IMG/VR virus record: IMGVR_UViG_3300025674_000051
Span: 1-55,456 of that record
Direction: 5' to 3' (one strand)
Length of the DNA: 55,456 nt
Origin: a virus
The notes below the pieces were generated by a model. That model had not been told where the DNA came from and searched no databases. It was given only the letters and a program-made list of their open reading frames with translations. A program made the position numbers and the translations under genes. Shown piece after piece: positions 1-6,910 of this stretch (position 1 is the stretch's first letter; each line of letters begins with the position of its first letter).

Positions 1-480
1 GCCGTTGCGATCCAATACCTTGTATTCACCCCAAGCACGTTTAGTTATAGGCTTGTCCCAGTTTTTTAGAATCCAACTACTGCTGTTCTTTTTATCTTCG
101 CCACCGACTCCAAATACAAACTCTACGTCAGGATGATTGCCATATATTTTTTGTTCTGGTATTTCGCCATCAACTCTATCGCCGCCGTTTGCAACAATAA
201 GTTTACCTGTAGTAGTTTGTAAAAGGTAACCTATGGCATTACTTGTTCCGCCTGTATCATCGTCTTTAACAGGGATAACACTATCTACCATATCTAGATG
301 TTTAACTATGCTTGCTCGTTCATCAAAAGGCATAAATGCTCTGCCTTTTTTATTTATAAGCCACTGGTCGCTATTAAGCCCTACCACTAGTTTATTACCT
401 AGTTTTTTTGCTGCTTTAAAATATTCAATATGTCCGCTGTGTAAAGGATCAAATCCACCGGTTACTAATACTGTAGTCAT
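1..480 (-). CDS. Nucleotidyltransferase (HxGH family) apparently fused to a mannose-isomerase-type cupin, partial
   Basis: The gene starts at ATG 480-478 and runs off the left edge, so only 160 residues are visible. The N-terminus TVLVTGGFDPLHSGHIEY carries the HxGH signature (residues 14-17) of cytidylyl/adenylyltransferases such as the RfaE C-domain, GlmU-unrelated TagD and similar enzymes that make NDP- or CDP-activated sugars or polyols. The fold continues to about residue 130 (NSDQW, MPFDERASIV, ANGGDR). At about 145-160 the sequence ITKRAWGEYKVLDRNG resembles the opening strand of the cupin domain of type II phosphomannose isomerase/GDP-mannose pyrophosphorylase. I infer a two-domain sugar-nucleotide enzyme; the cupin call depends on only about 16 residues. 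It is last in the visible gp32-uvsX-uvsY-methyltransferase series, 7 bases after the FkbM-like gene. Confidence 0.75.
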   Translation of the reverse strand, partial: MTTVLVTGGFDPLHSGHIEYFKAAKKLGNKLVVGLNSDQWLINKKGRAFMPFDERASIVKHLDMVDSVIPVKDDDTGGTSNAIGYLLQTTTGKLIVANGGDRVDGEIPEQKIYGNHPDVEFVFGVGGEDKKNSSSWILKNWDKPITKRAWGEYKVLDRNG

Positions 481-487
481 ACGGTAT

Positions 488-1114
488 TTAATGTTTCCAA
501 CCAAATATGTAATCTTTTCTGACATTAGTAATTTCGTATGCACCAAATGATTTTAAATATTTTCCAGCACATTCATTTGTGTCTGCTTGCTGTTCGCATA
601 CTATTATTGGTTTGTATTTTAGTATTGTATCCATTGCACCTTTTAGTACTTCTAACTCATGTCTTTCGCAATCGATCTTTAATAATCCAAACTTAGGTAA
701 ATCTAAATCATCTAATCTTTTTATTTCAATGTTTCCTTTACCTATATTACTTACAAAACTACCACCTGTGTTTTCGCTATCGTAGACCATTTCAACTTTG
801 TCGTTTACACTTCCTAATGCAAACCGATTTATTGTTACCGGTAATCCCTGTACATTTTTTTCTAAGCAACTGTATACTTGTTCTAAAGGTTCGAAAGCTA
901 TTACATTTTTAAACTTTTTGGTTAAAGGCCTTGCCCACAATCCTACATTTGCTCCAATATCAATAGCGAGATCAAAATCTGTTACGTATTTGTAAGCTAC
1001 ATTTCTAACATCATCTTGGTATTCTGGTGGACCACCTTTTTTAACTCTTTTTGTTATTAATCTTTCAAAGTGATCATCTGTTTTAGGCATCCAATAGTCA
1101 TAAACTTTTTTCAT
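488..1114 (-). CDS. FkbM-family SAM-dependent methyltransferase
   Basis: This 208-residue protein has the class I methyltransferase motif I as LAIDIGANVGLWARPL (about residues 49-64), followed by the FkbM-type acidic loop VIAFEPLEQVYSCLEKNV. Later segments (LLKIDCERHELEVLKGA, then PIIVCEQQ) match the FkbM family, which methylates hydroxyl groups on sugars or polyketides. In phages such genes usually sit in glycan or surface-modification clusters. The start ATG overlaps the stop of the upstream methyltransferase by four bases (ATGA), implying translational coupling. The next gene downstream is a sugar nucleotidyltransferase, so a role in modifying a sugar is plausible. The substrate cannot be read from the sequence. 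Confidence 0.85.
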   Translation of the reverse strand: MKKVYDYWMPKTDDHFERLITKRVKKGGPPEYQDDVRNVAYKYVTDFDLAIDIGANVGLWARPLTKKFKNVIAFEPLEQVYSCLEKNVQGLPVTINRFALGSVNDKVEMVYDSENTGGSFVSNIGKGNIEIKRLDDLDLPKFGLLKIDCERHELEVLKGAMDTILKYKPIIVCEQQADTNECAGKYLKSFGAYEITNVRKDYIFGWKH

Positions 1115-1665
1115 ATTTTTTCCAATATCACAATATACTTAACAACATGTTTTGGCGGTCCTTTTTTGACAGGAGCGTGTCTTTCCTTTATTGTTTCGAA
1201 TATAATTTTCCACCCGTCTAATGCTTCAATTTTATTTTTCCACCATGTGGGATTTTCAACAATCAAATGCGCATTGCGACCATCGCTAAGTGCTTTTTTT
1301 GCAGGATGACATGCAATTAAATGATATTGATAACGTGTTGATCTAGATGATAAATCTTGTAACGTTTCGTCAATAAGATCAGGTTCAATATGTTCTAGCA
1401 CATCACTGCTATAAGTCAGTTCGACTTTTTCTGGTAAAGGGTAAGGGAATGTCGCAGGATCGTATGTATATAATTTTATTTTTGGATATTCTTTTTTTAT
1501 AGTATCACTAGTAAGACCTTTGCCAGCGCCAAAATCTAAAAAACTTTTAATATTGTGTTGTTGAATTAAGTTATGTACAACTTCAGGAATATTTCTATTT
1601 TGACCAAAAGTTTTTTTACTATGTAGAACTTTTAGTTCTTCTAAATATTCATGTGAATAAGACAT
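1111..1665 (-). CDS. Class I SAM-dependent methyltransferase
   Basis: A 184-residue protein with motif I KSFLDFGAGKGLTSDTI (about residues 39-55), a motif II-like YTYDPATFPYP, and the motif SSDVLEHIEPDLIDETL typical of Methyltransf_11/23 small-molecule methyltransferases. The acceptor is unknown. It follows uvsY by 9 bases with a usable Shine-Dalgarno (AAGGAAAATAT before ATG) and overlaps the FkbM-like gene by four bases, so the two methyltransferases and the nucleotidyltransferase form one translationally linked unit at the end of the recombination block. No early or late promoter box was found directly before it. Confidence 0.8.
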   Translation of the reverse strand: MSYSHEYLEELKVLHSKKTFGQNRNIPEVVHNLIQQHNIKSFLDFGAGKGLTSDTIKKEYPKIKLYTYDPATFPYPLPEKVELTYSSDVLEHIEPDLIDETLQDLSSRSTRYQYHLIACHPAKKALSDGRNAHLIVENPTWWKNKIEALDGWKIIFETIKERHAPVKKGPPKHVVKYIVILEKI

Positions 1666-1674
1666 ATATTTTCC

Positions 1675-2130
1675 TTATAAAGTTGCGTCTTCCATTCCTG
1701 CAACTCTTAACTTTACAATATTAGTTATCTGCCATTGCTTTTGATCAAGTGCTTTAAGGACGCCCAGCCATTTATTTCTTACTAATGCAAACTCGTTAAT
1801 AATCATTTCATAATCACAAACATCTTTTTCACCATCTACATATTTTTCTACGTCACGACTACTTAACGAACGTTGATAGTTTTCAAGATATTTTTTAAAA
1901 TATGAGCTGCGTAGTTTTCGCAGCTCAATATTCATGTATTCTAAGATTGCTTCAATCTCTTGAAGTTGGTTAAATCGGTGTTCAACAATGCCTGGCATTG
2001 TTGCTGCTTGTTTTTCAACATTTCCAATAAGTTTGACTTCTGTTTTAGCAGTTGCTAATTCAGCTTCAAAATATTGTATTGCAGCAGGTATCTGACCGAT
2101 ATCTCTGCTTACACTGCTGTACCACCCCAT
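1675..2130 (-). CDS. uvsY: UvsY recombination mediator
   Basis: In T4, UvsY loads the UvsX recombinase onto gp32-coated single-stranded DNA. This 151-residue protein (T4 UvsY is 137) matches the family pattern: an N-terminal helical region, LEYMNIELRKLRSSYFKKYL at about 64-83, then SSRDVEKYVDGEKDVCDYE and LVRNKWLGVLKALDQKQWQI, ending RVAGMEDATL. It lies directly downstream of uvsX and a small acidic ORF, only three bases after the latter, in the same transcription unit as gp32. This order fits joint expression of the three recombination proteins. The identification is by family-pattern recognition and gene context. Confidence 0.85.
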   Translation of the reverse strand: MGWYSSVSRDIGQIPAAIQYFEAELATAKTEVKLIGNVEKQAATMPGIVEHRFNQLQEIEAILEYMNIELRKLRSSYFKKYLENYQRSLSSRDVEKYVDGEKDVCDYEMIINEFALVRNKWLGVLKALDQKQWQITNIVKLRVAGMEDATL

Positions 2131-2133
2131 ATA

Positions 2134-2355
2134 TTAATCCCAGTCATCGTCTTCGTAATCGCCGTCGTCGTCTAAATAATATTGAATTGCGCTGTCTAGA
2201 TCTTTGTCATTGCCTAAAGCTTCTTTTAAAGTAATATCGTCAACGCCATAGTCAGCCAGCAGATCAATAAACTTTTCTGCTGCTATTTCTACTTGTTTTT
2301 TGTCTAAGTTTGGTTTAAACAAGTTCCAGATATCAACAATCTGATCTTCATTCAT
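2134..2355 (-). CDS. Small acidic conserved hypothetical protein between uvsX and uvsY
   Basis: A 73-residue protein with predicted helices (EDQIVDIWNLFKPNLDKKQ, AAEKFIDLLADYGVDDITL) and an extremely acidic tail (YYLDDDGDYEDDDWD). I do not recognise a named family. The start overlaps the end of uvsX by eight bases, and uvsY starts three bases after its stop, so it is almost certainly translated with both. An acidic C-terminus on a small protein in a recombination operon could bind DNA-binding partners or mimic DNA, as the acidic tail of gp32 does in T4. That is inference only. Confidence 0.7.
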   Translation of the reverse strand: MNEDQIVDIWNLFKPNLDKKQVEIAAEKFIDLLADYGVDDITLKEALGNDKDLDSAIQYYLDDDGDYEDDDWD

Positions 2356-3442
2356 TCTCGGTTAACTCCTCGTTATGATCAATCACAACTTCTTCGTCGG
2401 TTGCGTTAGCGATATTTACCATTTGTGCTTCTTTTGCCGGTAAATCGGCCATGATCATTTCGAGTAGTTCACCTGTCCAGTTCTTACGATATTCTAGTGT
2501 TTCATTTCCATCGCTATCAATATACTTGTAGCGATTGCCTTGTTTTTCAAGTAATCCTTTTGCTTCTAACAAATCAAACATACCTGAATATGGATCCATT
2601 CCTGTTTCATACGGAATCTTAACTTGTACTGCTTCAAATGGTTTAGCATAACGTGTTTTCATAACTTTACACGCTGCTCTAATACCATTTACTGTGCTGG
2701 TTTTGTTGCCTTCTGCATCTTCTTTTAGTTTTAGTTTTTTCATTGCTACAACCATAGAACTTGCATACACAAAGCCACTGCCACCTGAAATCTTATCGTC
2801 AGGATCAAACATATCTTGCGATGCATATGTGTGGTTAGTAACACACATACCTACGTTGTATGAACCAAACATATTAACACAGTTAGTTACAAGTGCTTTT
2901 AGTGCCTTAGCCTTACGACCCATGTCACCTTTCATGTCACCTGCTTCAAACTGATTAACTTCAGTTGGTGACATAAGCATACCTAATGAGTCAACTACAA
3001 ACAATACTTTAGGACGATCTGCTTCATCCATAGAACGATAATCATCCATGAACGTACTAATAGTTTTAGCAACATCGTCAATCATTGCCATGTTAAGTTT
3101 AAGTAACTTATCGTCACTACAATCAACACCTAATGCTTCTAGCCATGTTTGGTCTAATGCATTTTCACTGTCAATAAGCACAACAAAGATACCTTGTTCT
3201 TGTGCTGACTTTACAATGTTACCAGACACAATGTAAGATTTACCTGCACCAGATTCGCCTGCAAATACACTTACTTTGCCTAGTGGAACACCTTTGCGGA
3301 AATTACCGCTGAGTAGATAGTTAAGTGCATAGTTGCCTGTGCTGATCCAATCTTGTGGATCATTAAAGCCTGCACTCATACCTTTAATAGATTTTGTTAA
3401 TGAGTTTCGAAACTTTGAAGGATCGAATGCTTTAGTAGCCAT
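2348..3442 (-). CDS. uvsX: UvsX RecA-like recombinase
   Basis: A 364-residue strand-exchange ATPase (T4 UvsX is 391). The Walker A motif is AGESGAGKS at residues 61-69, Walker B is KVLFVVDSLGML, and loop regions follow with KISGGSGFVYASSMVVAMKK. The C-terminus is acidic (EEVVIDHNEELTENE), as in other RecA-like proteins. The start has a good Shine-Dalgarno (AGGAGATATGT before ATG). It follows the gp32 gene after a hairpin of terminator type at 3470-3489, so its expression probably depends on read-through from the gp32 promoter. It acts with gp32 and UvsY in recombination-dependent replication. Confidence 0.95.
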   Translation of the reverse strand: MATKAFDPSKFRNSLTKSIKGMSAGFNDPQDWISTGNYALNYLLSGNFRKGVPLGKVSVFAGESGAGKSYIVSGNIVKSAQEQGIFVVLIDSENALDQTWLEALGVDCSDDKLLKLNMAMIDDVAKTISTFMDDYRSMDEADRPKVLFVVDSLGMLMSPTEVNQFEAGDMKGDMGRKAKALKALVTNCVNMFGSYNVGMCVTNHTYASQDMFDPDDKISGGSGFVYASSMVVAMKKLKLKEDAEGNKTSTVNGIRAACKVMKTRYAKPFEAVQVKIPYETGMDPYSGMFDLLEAKGLLEKQGNRYKYIDSDGNETLEYRKNWTGELLEMIMADLPAKEAQMVNIANATDEEVVIDHNEELTENE

Positions 3443-3469
3443 ACATATCTCCTATTCTAAAAAGCAAAG

Positions 3470-3489
3470 GAAAGGGCCGAAGCCCTTTC
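3470..3489 (-). terminator. Stem-loop terminator after gp32
   Basis: On the minus strand an 8-bp stem GAAAGGGC/GCCCTTTC closes a TTCG tetraloop. It is followed after CTTTGC by TTTTT and lies two bases after the gp32 stop codon. UUCG-closed GC stems are typical of efficient terminators or mRNA stabilisers. The U run is offset, so partial termination that lets some transcripts enter uvsX is likely. Confidence 0.65.
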
Positions 3490-3491
3490 TA

Positions 3492-4478
3492 TTATTGATT
3501 TTGGCGTGCTCTGATCATTGCAAGAATGTCTTGTGCACCACCGGCTGGCGCTGCTTCTGCCGCTGCTTCTTCGTTTGATTTAAAAGGAATATCATCTTCA
3601 ACTGCTGCTGGAGCAGGAGCAGGTGCAGGTGCTGCTGATTGCGGAGCAGGTGTCGGCGTTGATGCTGCTACTGGATCACCAGTTTTTGCTTGCATACCTG
3701 CTGGGCGGAAGTATTGACTCCAACGATCAGAATCATATGCTTCACCATCTACACTTGCTTCAAACATTTCAGTAAGAACTTTTAGTTCTACTTCGCCTGG
3801 CTTTTTAGGTAGGAAGTCATTTAAGTTAAACAATCCATGATTGTTAACTGCTGACATCTCTGCGTCACCTAGTGGACGCTCTCTACGAGCCCAGTTACTT
3901 GCGCCGTAGTCTGCGTAACCACCTTTGGAACCTTTTGACAAACGGAAATCAACACCCGCAGTATAATCTGTTGGTAGTTCTTCCATGTCTGGATCCATAA
4001 GTGCTGCTTTGATTAGTTGGAAGATTTGTGGACCAATAATGAATCTACGAATTGGATTCTCTGGTTGTGAATCTTCTTTTAGTGGATCATCAACAACAAA
4101 GCCTTGGAAGATGTAAGAACGTTTTTTCCAATACTTACGACCCATATCTTCTAGACTTGGATCTTTGAACCAGCCACGCACCTCTGAAAGGATTGGACAT
4201 GATTCGCCATACATTTCCATGCATGGAACTTGTACTTGTACTGGACGTGAATCTGTTTCACCTTTCACACCAGCAAATGGAAGTTTAATCATCAAACGTT
4301 CTTTCCAAAAGAAAGTGTTTGAATCGTCGCCGTCAGGCAAAAAGCGTAACGTTGCTGTATCGCCTTCTTTCATATTCCAAAATGGGTAAATTGCGTTATC
4401 GCCGCCGCCGGTGCTTGTACCAGCTGTACGATTTTCTTGTTCTTTGAGCTTTGCTCTGATTTCTGCTAATGATGCCAT
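3492..4478 (-). CDS. 32: gp32 single-stranded DNA-binding protein
   Basis: A 328-residue protein. The N-terminus (SLAEIRAKLKEQENR) matches the cooperative-binding region of marine T4-like gp32. The OB-fold core includes ATLRFLPDGDD, FFWKERLMIKLPFAGVKG and RSYIFQGFVVDDP. Only two cysteines (86 and 94, PCMEMYGESCPIL) remain where T4 gp32 has a His-Cys3 zinc site, so the zinc module looks incomplete. Residues about 265-300 form a Pro/Ala-rich linker, then an acidic segment (VEDDIPFKSNEEAAAEAAP) precedes the C-terminal helix. It starts after AGGAGGCATAACT and is preceded by both a sigma-70-type and a late-type promoter box. It coats ssDNA for replication, recombination and repair. Confidence 0.92.
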   Translation of the reverse strand: MASLAEIRAKLKEQENRTAGTSTGGGDNAIYPFWNMKEGDTATLRFLPDGDDSNTFFWKERLMIKLPFAGVKGETDSRPVQVQVPCMEMYGESCPILSEVRGWFKDPSLEDMGRKYWKKRSYIFQGFVVDDPLKEDSQPENPIRRFIIGPQIFQLIKAALMDPDMEELPTDYTAGVDFRLSKGSKGGYADYGASNWARRERPLGDAEMSAVNNHGLFNLNDFLPKKPGEVELKVLTEMFEASVDGEAYDSDRWSQYFRPAGMQAKTGDPVAASTPTPAPQSAAPAPAPAPAAVEDDIPFKSNEEAAAEAAPAGGAQDILAMIRARQNQ

Positions 4479-4539
4479 AGTTATGCCTCCTTATATTGCC
4501 TATGTTCTATGTGCCTTTTATGTGTAGCACATGTTTATT

Positions 4540-4568
4540 ATACTACACAATATTATTTATCTTGTCAA
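4540..4568 (-). promoter_or_regulatory. Early sigma-70-type promoter of gp32
   Basis: Reading the minus strand, TTGACA (4568-4563) is followed after exactly 17 bases by TAGTAT (4545-4540). An overlapping TATAAT (4542-4537) would require a 20-base spacer. It lies about 60 bases before the gp32 start. The same TTGACA-N17-TANTAT layout recurs at 16922-16950 and 27844-27872. Confidence 0.65.
4554..4561 (-). promoter_or_regulatory. Late promoter box GATAAATA upstream of gp32
   Basis: GATAAATA matches the T4-type late box. It overlaps the last codons and stop of the 4557-5291 gene and lies inside the spacer of the early promoter. In T4, gene 32 is expressed through early, middle and late periods, which fits having both kinds of site. 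Confidence 0.55.
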
Positions 4569-5291
4569 CAAGAATTTCCAATCTTTTTCATTTTTATCAA
4601 ATTTTACAAAAGGTTGTCTATTGATTGTAAAAAGTTTTTCATTCTTGTGATATGATAAGTTCCAAACTTTTTTATATTCCGGTTGCATAGCTCTATTTGT
4701 AACAAAGTTAATACCCGGCTGTGTATATGTTATAGTAACCTTTCCTAGCTTGTCAATATTCATAAGTTTTTCCCATTTTTCTTGAGGTGTATTGTGAAAA
4801 AAATGCATTTTTGTTAAAGTACAATATGTGTCAAACAGACTTGGTGTACTTTCTAAACACTTGTTCGCATCTAGTAAAAATGTAAGTAAACAGTTATCTC
4901 TTTGATAATCGAGCATTGCCATTCTAAAAAACCCCGGATGTATATCAAGCATTGAATGATTTGGAGAAATTGTTATAGGAGAATAATACTCATTGACTTG
5001 CGTATGAAAAAAATAATGTAACTTTGATATTTGCCATAATGGATCGTCATCAACCCAAGTGCCGCTTCTATTATCTATAGTTTTTTCATGATAATCGTGA
5101 TTTATTAAATTGTTTTCTATTTGAGCAGCTAATGCTGTAAGAACATCAAACCGATGCCGTTTAGGTGTCCATTTGTTAGGTATATTGTCTAAAAATCTTT
5201 TTTTTGTTATTTTAAATAAAACTAAATCATTGTTTTTTAACGCTTGTTTTAGCGCACTGTAAGAATAGGGAATTTTACTACCAGCATACAT
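4557..5291 (-). CDS. Hypothetical protein, 244 aa
   Basis: I do not recognise this protein. It is rich in aromatic, His and Asn residues, with segments such as WVDDDPLWQISKLHYFFHTQ, SMLDIHPGFFRMAMLDYQRD and TITYTQPGINFVTNRAM. No membrane span, signal peptide or nucleotide-binding motif is visible. The C-terminus is Lys/Asp-rich (VKFDKNEKDWKFLLTR). It begins 9 bases after a strong terminator hairpin and has no clear promoter or Shine-Dalgarno of its own, so expression may rely on read-through. It is the last gene of the structural block before the gp32 promoter. A host-surface or small-molecule enzyme is possible but unsupported. Confidence 0.65.
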   Translation of the reverse strand: MYAGSKIPYSYSALKQALKNNDLVLFKITKKRFLDNIPNKWTPKRHRFDVLTALAAQIENNLINHDYHEKTIDNRSGTWVDDDPLWQISKLHYFFHTQVNEYYSPITISPNHSMLDIHPGFFRMAMLDYQRDNCLLTFLLDANKCLESTPSLFDTYCTLTKMHFFHNTPQEKWEKLMNIDKLGKVTITYTQPGINFVTNRAMQPEYKKVWNLSYHKNEKLFTINRQPFVKFDKNEKDWKFLLTR

Positions 5292-5294
5292 GTA

Positions 5295-5329
5295 AAAAGG
5301 GGGCTTATCTATTTGTTTATGATAAGCCC
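5295..5329 (-). terminator. Rho-independent terminator
   Basis: A 9-bp stem GGGCTTATC/GATAAGCCC with an 11-base loop is followed by CCTTTTT on the minus strand. Its 5' arm overlaps the last sense codons of the 5317-6897 gene, and the TAA stop lies in the loop. It closes the gp17 transcription unit. Confidence 0.8.
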
Positions 5330-6897
5330 GCTAATGCCTTTACTCGTTCTGTTTCTGGATATCTTGATTGTGCTATTTCTTCAGCCTGACGTTGCGCAAC
5401 CATTGATTCTACTTTTTGCATAAACTTAGCAGCTGGTTCTACATATTGCGGACCATAATCTTTTTCTACCATAGTAAGAACTGCTGTTTCGCCTTTAGGA
5501 AATGTTCCGTTTTCTCTATCAAAGTAAGATAGAATGAACTCTCCGATTGGTGTTTTTTCTTTTTTTGGTTGTTGTGGTTGATCCATTGGTTCCATGCCTT
5601 GTGGGCCTACTTTTACATCCATTGTGTCGTCGTCTGATTCAAGTGCATCAGGTACTCCGTTGCCATTTTTGTCAACCCACCACGATCCTGTTTCATCATG
5701 TGAATCGTGTGGACAATCGCAACCTTCTTTACAGTTATGCATTTGGCATCCACAATCTTTGCAATGATAGTTTTGATATCCTGCCATATGTCCTTCGTTT
5801 ATGTCTGAAAACTGTCCCATTAACTTTTCTATTGCTGTTTCAAACATATCATTTAATGTTTCTTCGATGTTATTAAATGTTGTATTTTTCTTTTTTTCTA
5901 TACTTTGTATATTCAAGTTGTCAGGGCCTATTTCTTCTATTATGCCGTTGCCTATCAAGTTATATATGTATGGAAACACATCTTTTAGTTCTTCGTTAAA
6001 CTGTTTAACTGTAAGTTGTTCTACCCATGCATCTTCAATGTCTGTTGGTACATCTTCTAATACTGGTGAAACAAAGTTTTCAAATGTTTCTTTGTAGTAA
6101 GTATATTTTTGTAGGTTTGCAATTTCTTTTTTTACGTCTTTTACTCTGTTATTTACAATATCCATATACTCGCTTAATGCTTCTGCCATAACACTTTTGC
6201 GATTCATATATGTTTTGAATTTTCCTAAACTTGCAAGCTCTTCGCTTAATCCTGTAATATATCTACCAAAATCATCAAACGCATGACCACCTTCACTTAC
6301 ATGTAAAGCTAATGCTCTAGCACCTTGTAAATGTTTTACTGGATATTTAAACTTTTCACCTTCTGGGGTTTCTACAAATATAGATGAAATATTTTTTAAT
6401 CTATTTTCGCCTTCTCCAATAGGTGCAGAATGTTTTATTGTAACTTTTGCATTGCCTATTTTTTGAAAACTAGTTTTATTTGTACCATAAATTTTTGATT
6501 CTGCCATAGGATTTTCCTCGTTGCGATTTGTTGATAGATAGTTGTAATCTCTTTTTGATAAGTTTGATTTGTTTATATCTCTTACATCAAACTTTAACAT
6601 TCTTTTTTTTGCAAAGAATCTAAGTTCTTTTAAAAAGTTATACCAGTTGTCTTGAGAGCTTTCTGCTTGATTATCTACAAAATCTCTAGCTACAATAACA
6701 GCTAATCCTTCTTTTGGATCTAAACTAACACTAACTTTTCCTAATGATACACTGTCTGCAACAAAATCAAAATCAAAGTATCTAGCTTCTTCTGGAACAT
6801 TTGTAACCTGTCCATTTTCATCACCAATTGTTACGCTTTCAAAGCGTCCTCTAATCTTGTTAAAAAGATCTCTTGATATTACGTCAAACTTATTCAT
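5317..6897 (-). CDS. Conserved virion-associated protein with His/Cys cluster and Asp-rich calcium-type loop
   Basis: A 526-residue protein placed directly after gp17. I recognise the N-terminus (MNKFDVISRDLFNKIRGRFE) as a type seen in marine T4-like phages but cannot name a function; it does not look like the portal. Residues about 130-260 include IGEGENRLKNISS and a segment with HVSEGGHAFDDFGRY. Residues 378-400 form a dense His/Cys cluster (HCKDCGC, CKEGCDCPHDSH). At 409-420, DKNGNGVPDALE matches the Asp/Asn-rich calcium loop of thrombospondin-type-3 or EF-hand repeats. A Pro/Gln-rich linker and a helical C-terminus follow. An in-frame TTG at 6912 could extend it by five residues, but ATG 6897, five bases after the GATAAATA late box, is the better start. 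Confidence 0.7.
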   Translation of the reverse strand: MNKFDVISRDLFNKIRGRFESVTIGDENGQVTNVPEEARYFDFDFVADSVSLGKVSVSLDPKEGLAVIVARDFVDNQAESSQDNWYNFLKELRFFAKKRMLKFDVRDINKSNLSKRDYNYLSTNRNEENPMAESKIYGTNKTSFQKIGNAKVTIKHSAPIGEGENRLKNISSIFVETPEGEKFKYPVKHLQGARALALHVSEGGHAFDDFGRYITGLSEELASLGKFKTYMNRKSVMAEALSEYMDIVNNRVKDVKKEIANLQKYTYYKETFENFVSPVLEDVPTDIEDAWVEQLTVKQFNEELKDVFPYIYNLIGNGIIEEIGPDNLNIQSIEKKKNTTFNNIEETLNDMFETAIEKLMGQFSDINEGHMAGYQNYHCKDCGCQMHNCKEGCDCPHDSHDETGSWWVDKNGNGVPDALESDDDTMDVKVGPQGMEPMDQPQQPKKEKTPIGEFILSYFDRENGTFPKGETAVLTMVEKDYGPQYVEPAAKFMQKVESMVAQRQAEEIAQSRYPETERVKALAGLS

Positions 6898-6902
6898 ATA
6901 GT

Positions 6903-6910
6903 TATTTATC
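6903..6910 (-). promoter_or_regulatory. Late promoter box GATAAATA, 5 bases before ATG
   Basis: GATAAATA then ACTAT then ATG (6897). The box overlaps the gp17 stop codon (TGA at 6911-6909). By T4 spacing, transcription would begin at or within the start codon, and there is no Shine-Dalgarno. Confidence 0.7.

Noticed and set aside
5647-5671. Additional TTGACA at 5665-5675 inside the 526 aa gene
   Set aside because: No TANNNT box lies 16-18 bases downstream, and the site is within a conserved coding motif (WVDKNG).
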